Notes: generated by a model from the letters alone, not told the origin. DNA of 7,747 bases from Syntrophomonas_B sp035447945 (GCA_035447945.1 DAOTHZ010000086.1:1-7747); one strand, 5' to 3'; positions 1 to 5,886 are shown, numbered from the stretch's first letter. Translations and numbers: made by a program.

Positions 1-706
1 CGATTCCGGCTACCTTCATGCCGGCGGCAACGATTCGATCGAGCACATTGTCCGGGGGCAATAAAGAAAAGTCATGCCGGTTGGCAGTACGGACAAACGC
101 CCCGGCCTGTCCGATAAAAGGACGGGCAATGACCCGGCCTACATTGTGTTCCCCCTGCAGCATTTCCCGGGCGATCCGGCAGTAACGATACAATTCTTCC
201 AGAGGGATGACCTCTTCATGGGCAGCAATCTGAAAGACGCTGTCGGCCGACGTATAGACAATGGGAAAGCCGGTGGCCAGATGCGCTTCGCCCAGCTCCT
301 TGATGATTTCGGTTCCGGAAGCCACTACGTTACCCAGTATCGAACGGCCAATGCGGCGTTCAAATTCCTTGATCAAATCTTCGGGGAAGCCGTGCGGATA
401 AGTCGGAAAAGGATGCTCCTGAATGATCCCCATCATCTCCCAGTGTCCGGTCGTGGTGTCCTTGCCCTTGGATTTTTCCCGCATAATGCCGGCCGCACCT
501 AGTATTTGGGCAACAGCCGGAACCCCCTCAATCTCAGCCAGATTGCCCAATCCCATGGCTTGCAGGTTGGGCAGATGCAGACCGCCGACGGCCCGGGCGG
601 TATTGACGATGGTATTGCTGCCCTCGTCTCCATACAAATAGCTATCCTCCATGGCTCCGATCCCGACACTATCCATGACAATGATTATTGCTCTCCTTGA
701 CATCAT
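1..706 (-). CDS. deoB: Phosphopentomutase, N-terminal 235 residues (cut by left edge)
   Basis: Phosphopentomutase interconverts ribose 1-phosphate and ribose 5-phosphate (and the deoxy forms) in cytosolic nucleoside salvage, and is an alkaline-phosphatase-superfamily metalloenzyme using two Mn ions. The translated part shows the N-terminal metal motif IVMDSVGIGAM (D12), the active-site threonine motif GKDTTTGHWEM (residues 81-91), and SADSVFQIAAHEE (153-165) from the family cap/core region. About 235 of the usual 390 or so residues are inside the window; the frame is open to base 1. Two ATGs lie in tandem at 706 and 703. AAGGAGG at 712-718 precedes them, 5 nt from the first and 8 nt from the second, so the start could be either. 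It begins 41 bp after the xerD stop with no terminator between, so it is probably cotranscribed with xerD, as in the Bacillus xerD-drm order. Confidence 0.96.
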   Translation of the reverse strand, partial: MMSRRAIIIVMDSVGIGAMEDSYLYGDEGSNTIVNTARAVGGLHLPNLQAMGLGNLAEIEGVPAVAQILGAAGIMREKSKGKDTTTGHWEMMGIIQEHPFPTYPHGFPEDLIKEFERRIGRSILGNVVASGTEIIKELGEAHLATGFPIVYTSADSVFQIAAHEEVIPLEELYRYCRIAREMLQGEHNVGRVIARPFIGQAGAFVRTANRHDFSLLPPDNVLDRIVAAGMKVAGI

Positions 707-747
707 AAAATCCTCCTTCATTTCTATATTGATGGCCCATTCATTGC

Positions 748-1641
748 TTAGGCACGCGGATGGCACTGGTGATAGACCTCCCGCAAGTGACTGCGGGTGA
801 TATGGGTATAGATTTGGGTCGTTGAAATATCAGCATGTCCCAGCATTTCCTGCACGGCTCTCAGATCGGCGCCGTTTTCCAGCAGGTGGGTGGCAAACGA
901 GTGCCGCAGTGTATGCGGGGTAATCTCTTTCTCAATACCCGATTTTTCAGCATATCCGGCCAAAATTTTAAAAAAGCCCTGGCGGGTCATGGCCCGTCCA
1001 TGGGCATTCAGAAACAGCGTCCGCTCATACTGATTTCTCAACAGTTCGCGGCGGGTTCTGGTGATGTAGCGCTGAATCCAGGTAATGGAACTGTTATTGA
1101 CCGGAACGATGCGTTCCTTGCGGCCTTTGCCGAAACAGCGCAGAAAACCCGCAGTAAAATTGATATCATCCATTTGAAGGGACAACAACTCAGATACCCG
1201 CAGTCCGGTACCGTACATCAATTCCAGCATAGCCCGGTCGCGCAAGCCCAACGGCAACATCACATTGCATTGTTCAATCAGTTTGTCCACTTCTTCGATC
1301 GATAAAACCTTGGGCAGCTTGCGGTTAATTTTAGGTGTCTCCAAATCGGTCGTCGGATTCACGGCCAGATGATCTTCCATGACCATAAACTTGTAAAAGC
1401 TTTTGATGCTGGATAAACTGCGGGCAACCGTTGAATAGGCTGCCCCCTCATCCATCTGCCCGGCCAGGAAACTAATGATGTCCCGCTTGCTGACCTCTTC
1501 CCAGTTTATTATACCTGACCGCTGCTTTTGCAGATACGTCAAGAATTTATGCAAATCTCGGCGATAGGCTGCCTGGGTGTTGGCCGTCAATCCTTTTTCC
1601 AGCCCCAAATAGGCCAAAAACGCTGTAATGTATGTTTCCAT
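748..1641 (-). CDS. xerD: Site-specific tyrosine recombinase XerD
   Basis: XerD is one of the two tyrosine recombinases that resolve chromosome dimers at dif during division. From the start chosen here the protein is 297 residues, matching the family norm (about 298). Residues 1 to about 90 form the SAM-like core-binding domain, and the rest is the catalytic domain. All catalytic residues are visible: R148 in GTGLRVSELL, K172 in FGKGRKER, H243 and R246 in HTLRHSFATHL, H269 in LGHADIS and Y278 in TQIYTH, nearly the E. coli XerD numbering. An upstream ATG at 1668 would add nine residues but has no ribosome binding site, whereas the ATG at 1641 has GCAGGAG eight bases ahead and gives the typical METYITAFLAYLGLEKGL start. 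A TATAAT hexamer at 1667-1672 could be part of an internal promoter, but no matching -35 is seen. A XerC-type paralogue cannot be fully excluded, but the location between spoIIM and deoB supports XerD. Confidence 0.95.
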   Translation of the reverse strand: METYITAFLAYLGLEKGLTANTQAAYRRDLHKFLTYLQKQRSGIINWEEVSKRDIISFLAGQMDEGAAYSTVARSLSSIKSFYKFMVMEDHLAVNPTTDLETPKINRKLPKVLSIEEVDKLIEQCNVMLPLGLRDRAMLELMYGTGLRVSELLSLQMDDINFTAGFLRCFGKGRKERIVPVNNSSITWIQRYITRTRRELLRNQYERTLFLNAHGRAMTRQGFFKILAGYAEKSGIEKEITPHTLRHSFATHLLENGADLRAVQEMLGHADISTTQIYTHITRSHLREVYHQCHPRA

Positions 1642-1697
1642 AGCCAGAACTCCTGCATTTTCTTTCATTATATGACAAGCCGGCGTTTTATGCCTGC

Positions 1698-1982
1698 CTA
1701 TTCTTTTTCTTCATAATAAAAGTTTTGCACTTTCACCACGAAGCGATCCATTTGCTCATTGAAAACACTTTCCGTCCGGTCAGCGACACCCGTCGTATTA
1801 TTATCCACCCGCAAGGGATTGCCGCTGGGATGTTCGTCATCAAACCACCCGGTAAAGACCGGCACTTTGTCATAAAGTATCCCGGAAACGAATGGTATGG
1901 CAGCGGCAAACAACCCCACCACAATGACCGCAGCCACGATTTTAACCACCTTTTTTCTCCACTCACCCACTACAATAATCAT
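1698..1982 (-). CDS. Small single-pass membrane protein, YqzK/DUF4227-like
   Basis: This 94-residue protein has one predicted membrane segment (about residues 12-35, KVVKIVAAVIVVGLFAAAIP), preceded by basic residues. A polar tail of about 58 residues follows, with HPSGNPLRVDN in the middle and VVKVQNFYYEEKE at the end. The ATG at 1982 follows an excellent ribosome binding site (GGGGAGGAGG, 7-nt spacer). It sits between spoIIM and xerD, exactly where Bacillus carries yqzK (DUF4227). The layout of an N-terminal anchor, a short Pro-Gly-containing motif ending in a basic-hydrophobic run, and a C-terminal aromatic FY segment resembles that family as I recall it. The assignment rests on position and architecture, not on a strong motif. 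No biochemical function is known for the family. It ends 56 bp before xerD and is probably cotranscribed with it. Confidence 0.8.
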   Translation of the reverse strand: MIIVVGEWRKKVVKIVAAVIVVGLFAAAIPFVSGILYDKVPVFTGWFDDEHPSGNPLRVDNNTTGVADRTESVFNEQMDRFVVKVQNFYYEEKE

Positions 1983-2028
1983 TTAATTGCCTCCTCCCCT
2001 TATTTCCATTTTGTATCTGATATGCATG

Positions 2029-2094
2029 TTACAGGCCTGCCAGCCCGTTTCGTACCCCTGCGTTTGCGACAAAAGCAAAAGGTTCGCCGGTAAT
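2029..2094 (-). promoter_or_regulatory. Possible structured leader upstream of the yqzK-like gene
   Basis: The 170-bp spacer between spoIIM and the yqzK-like gene contains nested complementarity on the minus strand. CCGGC (2086-2090) can pair with GCTGG (2040-2044, one G-U), enclosing a TTTGC/GCAAA hairpin (2063-2079) with a 7-nt loop. Alternatively, ACCTTT can pair with AGGGGT. The string GGCGAACC followed by CGCAAACG superficially recalls the cyclic-di-GMP-I aptamer, but the tetraloop hairpin of that class cannot be drawn. A palindromic CAGGCCTG lies at 2032-2039. The rest of the spacer is A+T-rich with no convincing promoter. This is a candidate only. Confidence 0.2.
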
Positions 2095-2129
2095 TTTTAT
2101 CCTGTTGTATGTTCAGATGCGAATTTTTC

Positions 2130-2164
2130 ATCTTTGTTTGACAATGCCTTGCTCAAACAAAGAT
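2130..2164. repeat. 12-bp perfect inverted repeat over the spoIIM stop codon
   Basis: Arms ATCTTTGTTTGA (2130-2141) and TCAAACAAAGAT (2153-2164) are exact reverse complements separated by 11 bases. CAA/TTG in the loop can extend the stem by three pairs around a bulge. In the spoIIM transcript the 5' arm is the final codons Ile-Phe-Val plus the TGA. Neither strand has a run of T after the stem, so it is not a canonical intrinsic terminator. It could protect the spoIIM 3' end, act as a weak terminator or attenuator before the yqzK-like gene, or be a binding site. Confidence 0.75.
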
Positions 2165-2764
2165 TTGAATAAACCAGGGTGAAAAATATGCCTCGATAAG
2201 CGCCCCTGCCAACACAAACAGCAAAAACAACAGCATTTGCGCGGTGAAAGCGAGCAGCGCTCTGCCCATCGACAAGGCGCTGGCATTTCTGCCGACGGTG
2301 ATCGCTACCGAGAACTTGATGGCAGCTACAGACCAGATAATCAACAAGGGAATATACAGCAGATGCTGCGGTAAAATGGCCAGCAAGCTGATCAGGATTC
2401 CAACCCCGGCTCTTTCCTGTACCAGGAAACCCACCGTGAATCCCAGGGAATAACCTTTCAGGAAGCAAATTCCCAGAATTAGCGGCATGCCGATCACGGT
2501 CAGGCCAAGAAACCAAATCAGGACAATGGTTTTGGTTTGATTCAGGAACGCATAAAACAACAGCTGGCTGCCCGCCAGATCCCCTTGACTGCTGCCTCGC
2601 AAATAATTGTCGACAAGGTTCAGCAGATGGCTCCTGACGGCTCCATCCAGATAATCTGCCCGGTAACTGCCGCTGATCAAACCTGTCAGGAAAATGATTG
2701 AAATCAGCAAATACTGCCAGCGGTTGGCTTTGATGTGGTTTATGATAGTGCCGATCAGATTCAT
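2153..2764 (-). CDS. spoIIM: Stage II sporulation protein M
   Basis: SpoIIM is the polytopic membrane protein that assembles with SpoIID and SpoIIP (the DMP complex) to drive septal peptidoglycan remodelling and engulfment of the forespore. The 203-residue product has hydrophobic segments at about residues 17-33, 78-101, 104-115, 121-148 and 172-191, a hydrophilic loop at 34-75, and the LPQHLLYIPLL stretch (131-141) typical of the family. The ATG at 2764 was chosen because AAAGGG lies 7 nt upstream. An in-frame TTG at 2797 would add 11 residues, but its GGGAGG is only one base away. The gene follows the pyrophosphatase terminator, so it should have its own promoter in 2765-2860; in Bacillus this gene is sigma-E controlled, but no convincing sigma-E site was found here. 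The last three codons and the stop lie inside a perfect hairpin (see 2130-2164). Confidence 0.93.
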   Translation of the reverse strand: MNLIGTIINHIKANRWQYLLISIIFLTGLISGSYRADYLDGAVRSHLLNLVDNYLRGSSQGDLAGSQLLFYAFLNQTKTIVLIWFLGLTVIGMPLILGICFLKGYSLGFTVGFLVQERAGVGILISLLAILPQHLLYIPLLIIWSVAAIKFSVAITVGRNASALSMGRALLAFTAQMLLFLLFVLAGALIEAYFSPWFIQIFV

Positions 2765-2860
2765 GACCCAACCCTTTCCAGCCTGAATTGCTGCCAAGCC
2801 TCCCTACTCATTCATATTTTGACCCAGTCTGGTTTATGCCCATTAAGAAAATAAACAAAA

Positions 2861-2889
2861 TGATTTTTGGGGACAGTGTCCAAAAATCA
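2861..2889 (-). terminator. Second hairpin with T-rich tail, possible tandem terminator or REP-like palindrome
   Basis: TGATTTTT (2861-2868) pairs with AAAAATCA (2882-2889). GGAC/GTCC (2871-2874 with 2878-2881) continues the stem around a 3-nt loop after a 2-nt bulge. On the minus strand the hairpin is followed by TTTTGTTTATTTT, so it can serve as a backup terminator directly behind the main one. The core GGGGACAGTGTCC framed by T and A runs also resembles short palindromic REP-type elements scattered in some Firmicute genomes. One copy cannot decide between these. Confidence 0.5.
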
Positions 2890-2894
2890 ATAAC

Positions 2895-2933
2895 AAAAAG
2901 GATGGCACAGGCCGTGCGGCCTGCGCCATCCTT
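2895..2933 (-). terminator. Intrinsic terminator after the pyrophosphatase gene
   Basis: On the minus strand, AAGGATGGC pairs with GCCATCCTT (2898-2906 with 2925-2933). After one A-C mismatch, six further pairs, CAGGCC/GGCCTG, close a 4-nt loop. The 3' side runs into TTTTTGTTATTG, giving a GC-rich stem followed by a T tract. It lies 55 bp after the pyrophosphatase stop and separates that transcription unit from spoIIM. Confidence 0.93.
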
Positions 2934-2987
2934 AATTGCGAGGATTGCTAATACTTCAATTCCCGTACCTCTCCAGGCAATGAAATG

Positions 2988-4340
2988 CTACATCATCATT
3001 TGTTTGCGCAGCATTTCGTAAATTACCGGAACCACTTGTTTTTTTCGGGACAGGACTCCTTTCAGGAAGATCCCGCCTTGCTTGTGGTCATGCTGGAATT
3101 CCTCCTCGACCAGCGCACTCATTTCACCGGCCACGATCAGTTCCGTGCCTTCTTCGAAAATATCGGTGACCATCAGGCACATCAAGGCATATCCGTTTTG
3201 CGTGCAGAGATTTTCCATGGTCGCCACCAGATCCGTGCGGCGCTCGGCAAACTGATCCAAATCGATGGTCTCGACTTGGGAAATGGCAAACATAGTGGTT
3301 CCACTGACATATTCCTTCAGGTCTTCGCTGATCAATTCCAGATTGCTCTGCTTGTCCACCCGGCTGCTCTCCGCAAATAATTTTTTACCCCACTCCACTG
3401 GATCGAGTCCGCAGATTTGTTGCAGTTCCTGGGCGACTCTTTTATCCTTGGCGGTGGTGGTGGGTGATTTAAAAATCATGGTATCGGTCATGATCCCTGA
3501 CAACAACAGCGCCGCCAGATTGTTGGCCAAAAAGATTTTATTGGTCAGAAATTTATCCGCGACCAAGGTGGACGTCGAGCCTACCGGTTCATTATGAAAA
3601 TAGATCGGGAATATGGTCTGCAGATCGCCGACCCGATGATGGTCAATGATTTCCAGGATTTCGGCTTCCTCAATACCTTCCACGGCCTGTTTCTTTTCAT
3701 TGTGATCCACCAGAATCACCTGTTTGCGCTTCATTTGCAGCAGATTGTAACGGGAAATCATGCCCAGATAGCGGTTGTCGTCATCGACCACCGGATAATT
3801 GCGAAAGCGGCTGGAGAGCATCATTTTTTTTGCTTCCTCCGCCTTTTCATCTTTCTCAAACAAGACCAGATTCCTCGACTTCATAATGGCAGACGCCTTC
3901 TTGGCCAGAATCTGGCGCAGGATCTCCGGGCTGTTGTCGATATCCCGGCCGGTGCCCAGCGCTTCCAGATAGATCATAGCCACATCACCGATGGTGATCA
4001 GGCCTAAAAACTTCTGTTTTTCATCCAGCACCGGCACGGTCTTTAATTTGTTATTGCGCATGATATTGCCCAGTTCAACCAGGGTCGTATCCGCATTAAT
4101 ATAAAGGGAACGTTCCTCCTCCAGCAGATCCTCTACAGTCGTCCCCACATTGGATAAGATCATCGGGTGCTCAAATTCCAAATGATCGAGCAATTTTTTT
4201 AATTCGTCCTTTAATTCTCCGGCTGCCGCAGCAATATAAACACCTTTATCAGTGCTCTGTTTGTACACTTTATAGCTGATCGCCGCCGCCACCGAATCCA
4301 CATCCGGATTTTTATGGCCAATAACATATACCGGTTTCAT
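2988..4340 (-). CDS. ppaC: Manganese-dependent inorganic pyrophosphatase with two CBS domains
   Basis: This is a family II (DHH-superfamily) cytosolic pyrophosphatase, which hydrolyses pyrophosphate to two phosphates and pulls biosynthetic reactions forward. The 450-residue protein starts with the metal motif GHKNPDVDSV (H9, D13, D15). CBS repeats occupy about residues 68-125 and 148-202, inserted before the rest of the DHH domain, which has LVDHNE (D212) and the DHH triad at 233-235. TDT (285-287) follows. The C-terminal DHHA2 domain carries the phosphate-binding SRKKQ motif (431-435). It has no DRTGG domain between the CBS repeats, so it belongs to the shorter CBS-pyrophosphatases; characterised members are inhibited by AMP/ADP and activated by ATP. 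The ATG at 4340 has GGGGAGGG as ribosome binding site (6-nt spacer). A TGTTACAC repeat cluster lies directly upstream and a strong terminator follows, so it may be transcribed alone or at the end of the NUDIX unit. Confidence 0.96.
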   Translation of the reverse strand: MKPVYVIGHKNPDVDSVAAAISYKVYKQSTDKGVYIAAAAGELKDELKKLLDHLEFEHPMILSNVGTTVEDLLEEERSLYINADTTLVELGNIMRNNKLKTVPVLDEKQKFLGLITIGDVAMIYLEALGTGRDIDNSPEILRQILAKKASAIMKSRNLVLFEKDEKAEEAKKMMLSSRFRNYPVVDDDNRYLGMISRYNLLQMKRKQVILVDHNEKKQAVEGIEEAEILEIIDHHRVGDLQTIFPIYFHNEPVGSTSTLVADKFLTNKIFLANNLAALLLSGIMTDTMIFKSPTTTAKDKRVAQELQQICGLDPVEWGKKLFAESSRVDKQSNLELISEDLKEYVSGTTMFAISQVETIDLDQFAERRTDLVATMENLCTQNGYALMCLMVTDIFEEGTELIVAGEMSALVEEEFQHDHKQGGIFLKGVLSRKKQVVPVIYEMLRKQMMM

Positions 4341-4353
4341 CCAATCCCTCCCC

Positions 4354-4393
4354 TGTTACACCGTGTTACACCGGGACGTTTTTAGTGTAACAC
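4354..4393. repeat. TGTTACAC repeat cluster (candidate operator) upstream of ppaC
   Basis: Two exact tandem copies of TGTTACACCG (4354-4363 and 4364-4373) are spaced by one helical turn. An inverted copy follows: GTGTTACAC (4363-4371) is the perfect reverse complement of GTGTAACAC (4385-4393) across 13 bases. The cluster lies between the upstream gene stop (4434) and the ppaC ribosome binding site, so it could be a regulator site over the promoter or a 9-bp RNA hairpin in the leader. A weak minus-strand promoter (TTGCGT, 16 nt, TAAAAA) would overlap it. The regulator is not identifiable from the sequence. Confidence 0.6.
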
Positions 4394-4433
4394 CTAAAAT
4401 ACGCAAAAATTTGTTCAAACGCTAAAGAAATAA

Positions 4434-5144
4434 TTACACCGGATCGTTAACGAACTTTGTTACAGAAAGAACGTCCCCAGCGTAACACTCCTGCAGAAAC
4501 AGGTTGGCTATAAACTGGGCTGCCAGTACATCCTCCAGGGAGTTGCGGCTGGCGGCAATGATGGCCAGCCCTTTGTCCTGGGCGGTGAACATGCTCCTGG
4601 CGCGCTGTACGGCGGACAGCGCCGGCTGGATTCCCTTCTGGCTATAGGTACGGGCCACGGTACCGGTCAGCACCCGTCCCTTCTCGGTAAAAGCAGCATC
4701 ATAGGCCACCCCGCCGGTATCGGAAACGGCGACTACGATCTTGTTTTTAAAATCAGCCAGTTTGGGTGTTTCCGCGCCAATATTGGGAATGACGGCTTCC
4801 ACCATGCCTCGTTCACTTTCGATTCCCTTCATGAGCTTCTGGCAGCGGGCCAGACGCTCTTCGTCACTTCCCACCCGCGGCTCGGCCACCACAATGATCC
4901 CCTGCCCGGCCTCCCGGGCCAGGCGGGCGGCATGCCGACCAATTTCCTCCGGCATCACTTTGACCGGGGCGCGGGTAAAATCAGGGCTGGCCCCTAAAAC
5001 GGCTGCCGCTCCTGCATCAAGCGCACTTTCCAGCGTAGTGGACATATCAATGACATCGACAATCATAACCATTAGACCTGCCCGGGCTGCTTCCCGGGCA
5101 CCGCTGGCGTCACTTTCAACGATGATCCTGCGCAGTGTTTCCAT
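4434..5144 (-). CDS. Divergent ComB-like protein (2-phosphosulfolactate phosphatase family fold)
   Basis: The product has 236 residues and no signal peptide or membrane segment. Three stretches line up with ComB (PF04029): VMIVDVIDMSTTLESALDAG (residues 26-45) against the family VVIDxxRATTxxxxALxxGA segment; VAVSDTGGVAYDAAF (138-152) against the TTTNGTRA region; and LAIIAASRNSLEDVLAAQFI (193-212) against the CAGxxGxFSLEDxxCAG region. VAEPR (86-90) may match the GERNG loop. ComB removes phosphate from 2-phosphosulfolactate in coenzyme M synthesis, but here the conserved Arg-Ala of the first motif is Asp-Met and the central GERNGxKxxGFDxGNSP block is not evident. The substrate is therefore unknown and ComB activity should not be assumed. 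The ATG at 5144 follows GGGAGGAG by 7 nt and lies 23 bp after the NUDIX stop, so the two are almost certainly cotranscribed. Confidence 0.7.
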   Translation of the reverse strand: METLRRIIVESDASGAREAARAGLMVMIVDVIDMSTTLESALDAGAAAVLGASPDFTRAPVKVMPEEIGRHAARLAREAGQGIIVVAEPRVGSDEERLARCQKLMKGIESERGMVEAVIPNIGAETPKLADFKNKIVVAVSDTGGVAYDAAFTEKGRVLTGTVARTYSQKGIQPALSAVQRARSMFTAQDKGLAIIAASRNSLEDVLAAQFIANLFLQECYAGDVLSVTKFVNDPV

Positions 5145-5167
5145 CCCTGTTCTCCTCCCGCCACTGA

Positions 5168-5698
5168 TTATCTTTTATGCCAGGCATACTGCACGCCAAT
5201 AATGCTTTTGCCATCCTGGATTTCCCCGGTAAAAATCATCTGATAAGCATCCTGCAGTGGTAAACGAATCATTTCCACAAATTCATCCTCATCGGTATCA
5301 TCCTGCCCCTCATGCAGTCCGCTGGCCAGATAAAGGTGCAATTGTTCATTGCAAAAACCGGGGGCACTGTAATAGGATAGTATCTTTTGCCAATGGTCGG
5401 CGGTCAGGCCGGTTTCCTCCCGCAATTCACGCCGGGCACAGTCCAGCGGATCTTCCTCTGCTTCCAGGGTTCCGGCGGGGATCTCCAGCAACACTTGCTC
5501 AACCGGTTTGCGGTATTGCTTGACCATGATGATATTCTCCTCTTCATCCAGCGCAATAATAGCCACGGCACCTGCATGCTCCACAATCTCCCGGGTACTT
5601 TCCCTGGCATTGGGCAAACGGACTGTATCAACTTTTAGCTGGATGATTCTGCCCTTGAAGATCTCCCGGCTGCTTATGGTCTCTTCTTTAAAATCCAT
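5168..5698 (-). CDS. nudF: NUDIX hydrolase, ADP-ribose pyrophosphatase type
   Basis: This cytosolic enzyme type hydrolyses ADP-ribose to AMP and ribose 5-phosphate. The 176-residue length is typical. The Nudix box is intact at residues 76-98 (G76, E82, then RELREETGL at 90-98 with the metal-binding glutamates). SAPGFCNE (111-118) follows, with a proline 16 residues after the box glycine, the mark of the ADP-ribose subgroup. The N-terminal strand region (IFKGRIIQLKVDTVRLP) matches the family dimerisation part. The ATG at 5698 follows GGAGG by 7 nt. It heads a closely spaced pair with the ComB-like gene and is divergent from the 41-codon ORF at 5761. In Bacillus, nudF also lies in the broader spoIIM-xerD neighbourhood. 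Confidence 0.93.
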   Translation of the reverse strand: MDFKEETISSREIFKGRIIQLKVDTVRLPNARESTREIVEHAGAVAIIALDEEENIIMVKQYRKPVEQVLLEIPAGTLEAEEDPLDCARRELREETGLTADHWQKILSYYSAPGFCNEQLHLYLASGLHEGQDDTDEDEFVEMIRLPLQDAYQMIFTGEIQDGKSIIGVQYAWHKR

Positions 5699-5712
5699 CT
5701 TATTTCCTCCAG

Positions 5713-5754
5713 GTATATTTTTCCATCAAATGCATATCTTATGGACGAGGTGAT
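5713..5754 (+). promoter_or_regulatory. Candidate sigma-E-like promoter and strong ribosome binding site for the 41-codon ORF
   Basis: GTATATT (5713-5719), a 13-bp spacer and CATATCTT (5733-5740) each differ at one position from the Bacillus sigma-E consensus as I recall it (-35 KMATAWW, -10 CATAYAHT), and the spacer is about one base short. GAGGTGAT (5747-5754), a near-full anti-16S match, sits 6 nt before the ATG at 5761. Transcription from this site would give a leader of only about 18-20 nt. The ribosome binding site is clear; the promoter is a pattern match without experimental support. Confidence 0.3.
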
Positions 5755-5760
5755 GTTTAC

Positions 5761-5886
5761 ATGGAAATGATGATTCAGAATAACGCTGTCTGTTTTTACG
5801 GTCAAATCAAAGACCTGCCGGGGTTTCTATCGGCCTGGCCGGCGGAGTTGACCCTGGCGGAATTCATCCGTCTGCATCTAAATTAA
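5761..5886 (+). CDS. Small protein of 41 residues, function unknown
   Basis: This is the only plausible plus-strand gene in the window, lying divergent to the NUDIX gene in a gap that is otherwise non-coding. It encodes 41 residues starting MEMMIQNNAVCFYG, with LPGFLSAWPAELTLAEFIR (residues 19-37) towards the end, then TAA at 5884-5886. There is no signal peptide or membrane helix; the second half is amphipathic, with Leu, Phe and Trp. Support for translation is the strong GAGGTGAT ribosome binding site with a 6-nt spacer, plus a sporulation-sigma-like promoter upstream. I do not recognise the family. No terminator is seen downstream (5887-5972). Chance ORFs of this length are common, so the ribosome binding site is the main argument. 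Confidence 0.55.
   Translation: MEMMIQNNAVCFYGQIKDLPGFLSAWPAELTLAEFIRLHLN

Noticed and set aside
74..502. Plus-strand 142-codon ORF opposite deoB, and similar long opposite-strand ORFs over xerD, ppaC, DUF3866 and the peptidase
   Set aside because: Each lies wholly opposite a well-supported gene with clear family motifs, and none encodes a recognisable protein.
1642..1668. Longer xerD start at 1668 adding nine residues
   Set aside because: It has no ribosome binding site, and the added residues are not part of the XerD family; the ATG at 1641 has GGAG at proper spacing and gives the normal length.
2029..2094. Cyclic-di-GMP-I (GEMM) riboswitch, suggested by GGCGAACC and CGCAAACG with a following GGGG
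   Set aside because: The bases between the two strings (TTTTGCTTTT) cannot form the required tetraloop hairpin, and the ACGCAAAGCC block is not matched. The observation is kept only as an unnamed possible structure.
2130..2164. dif site or attachment site for XerD
   Set aside because: dif has 11-bp arms around a 6-bp centre with partial symmetry. Here the arms are 12 bp, perfect, 11 bp apart, and explained by the spoIIM end.
2097..2771. 224-codon minus-strand ORF overlapping spoIIM in another frame
   Set aside because: The spoIIM frame has membrane segments and family motifs; the alternative frame is rich in His, Arg, Gln and Ser and shows no domain.
5742..5771. Nine-codon leader ORF (MDEVMFTWK) overlapping the start of the 41-codon ORF
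   Set aside because: It has no ribosome binding site of its own, its first bases would fall at the predicted transcript start, and it is too short to support.
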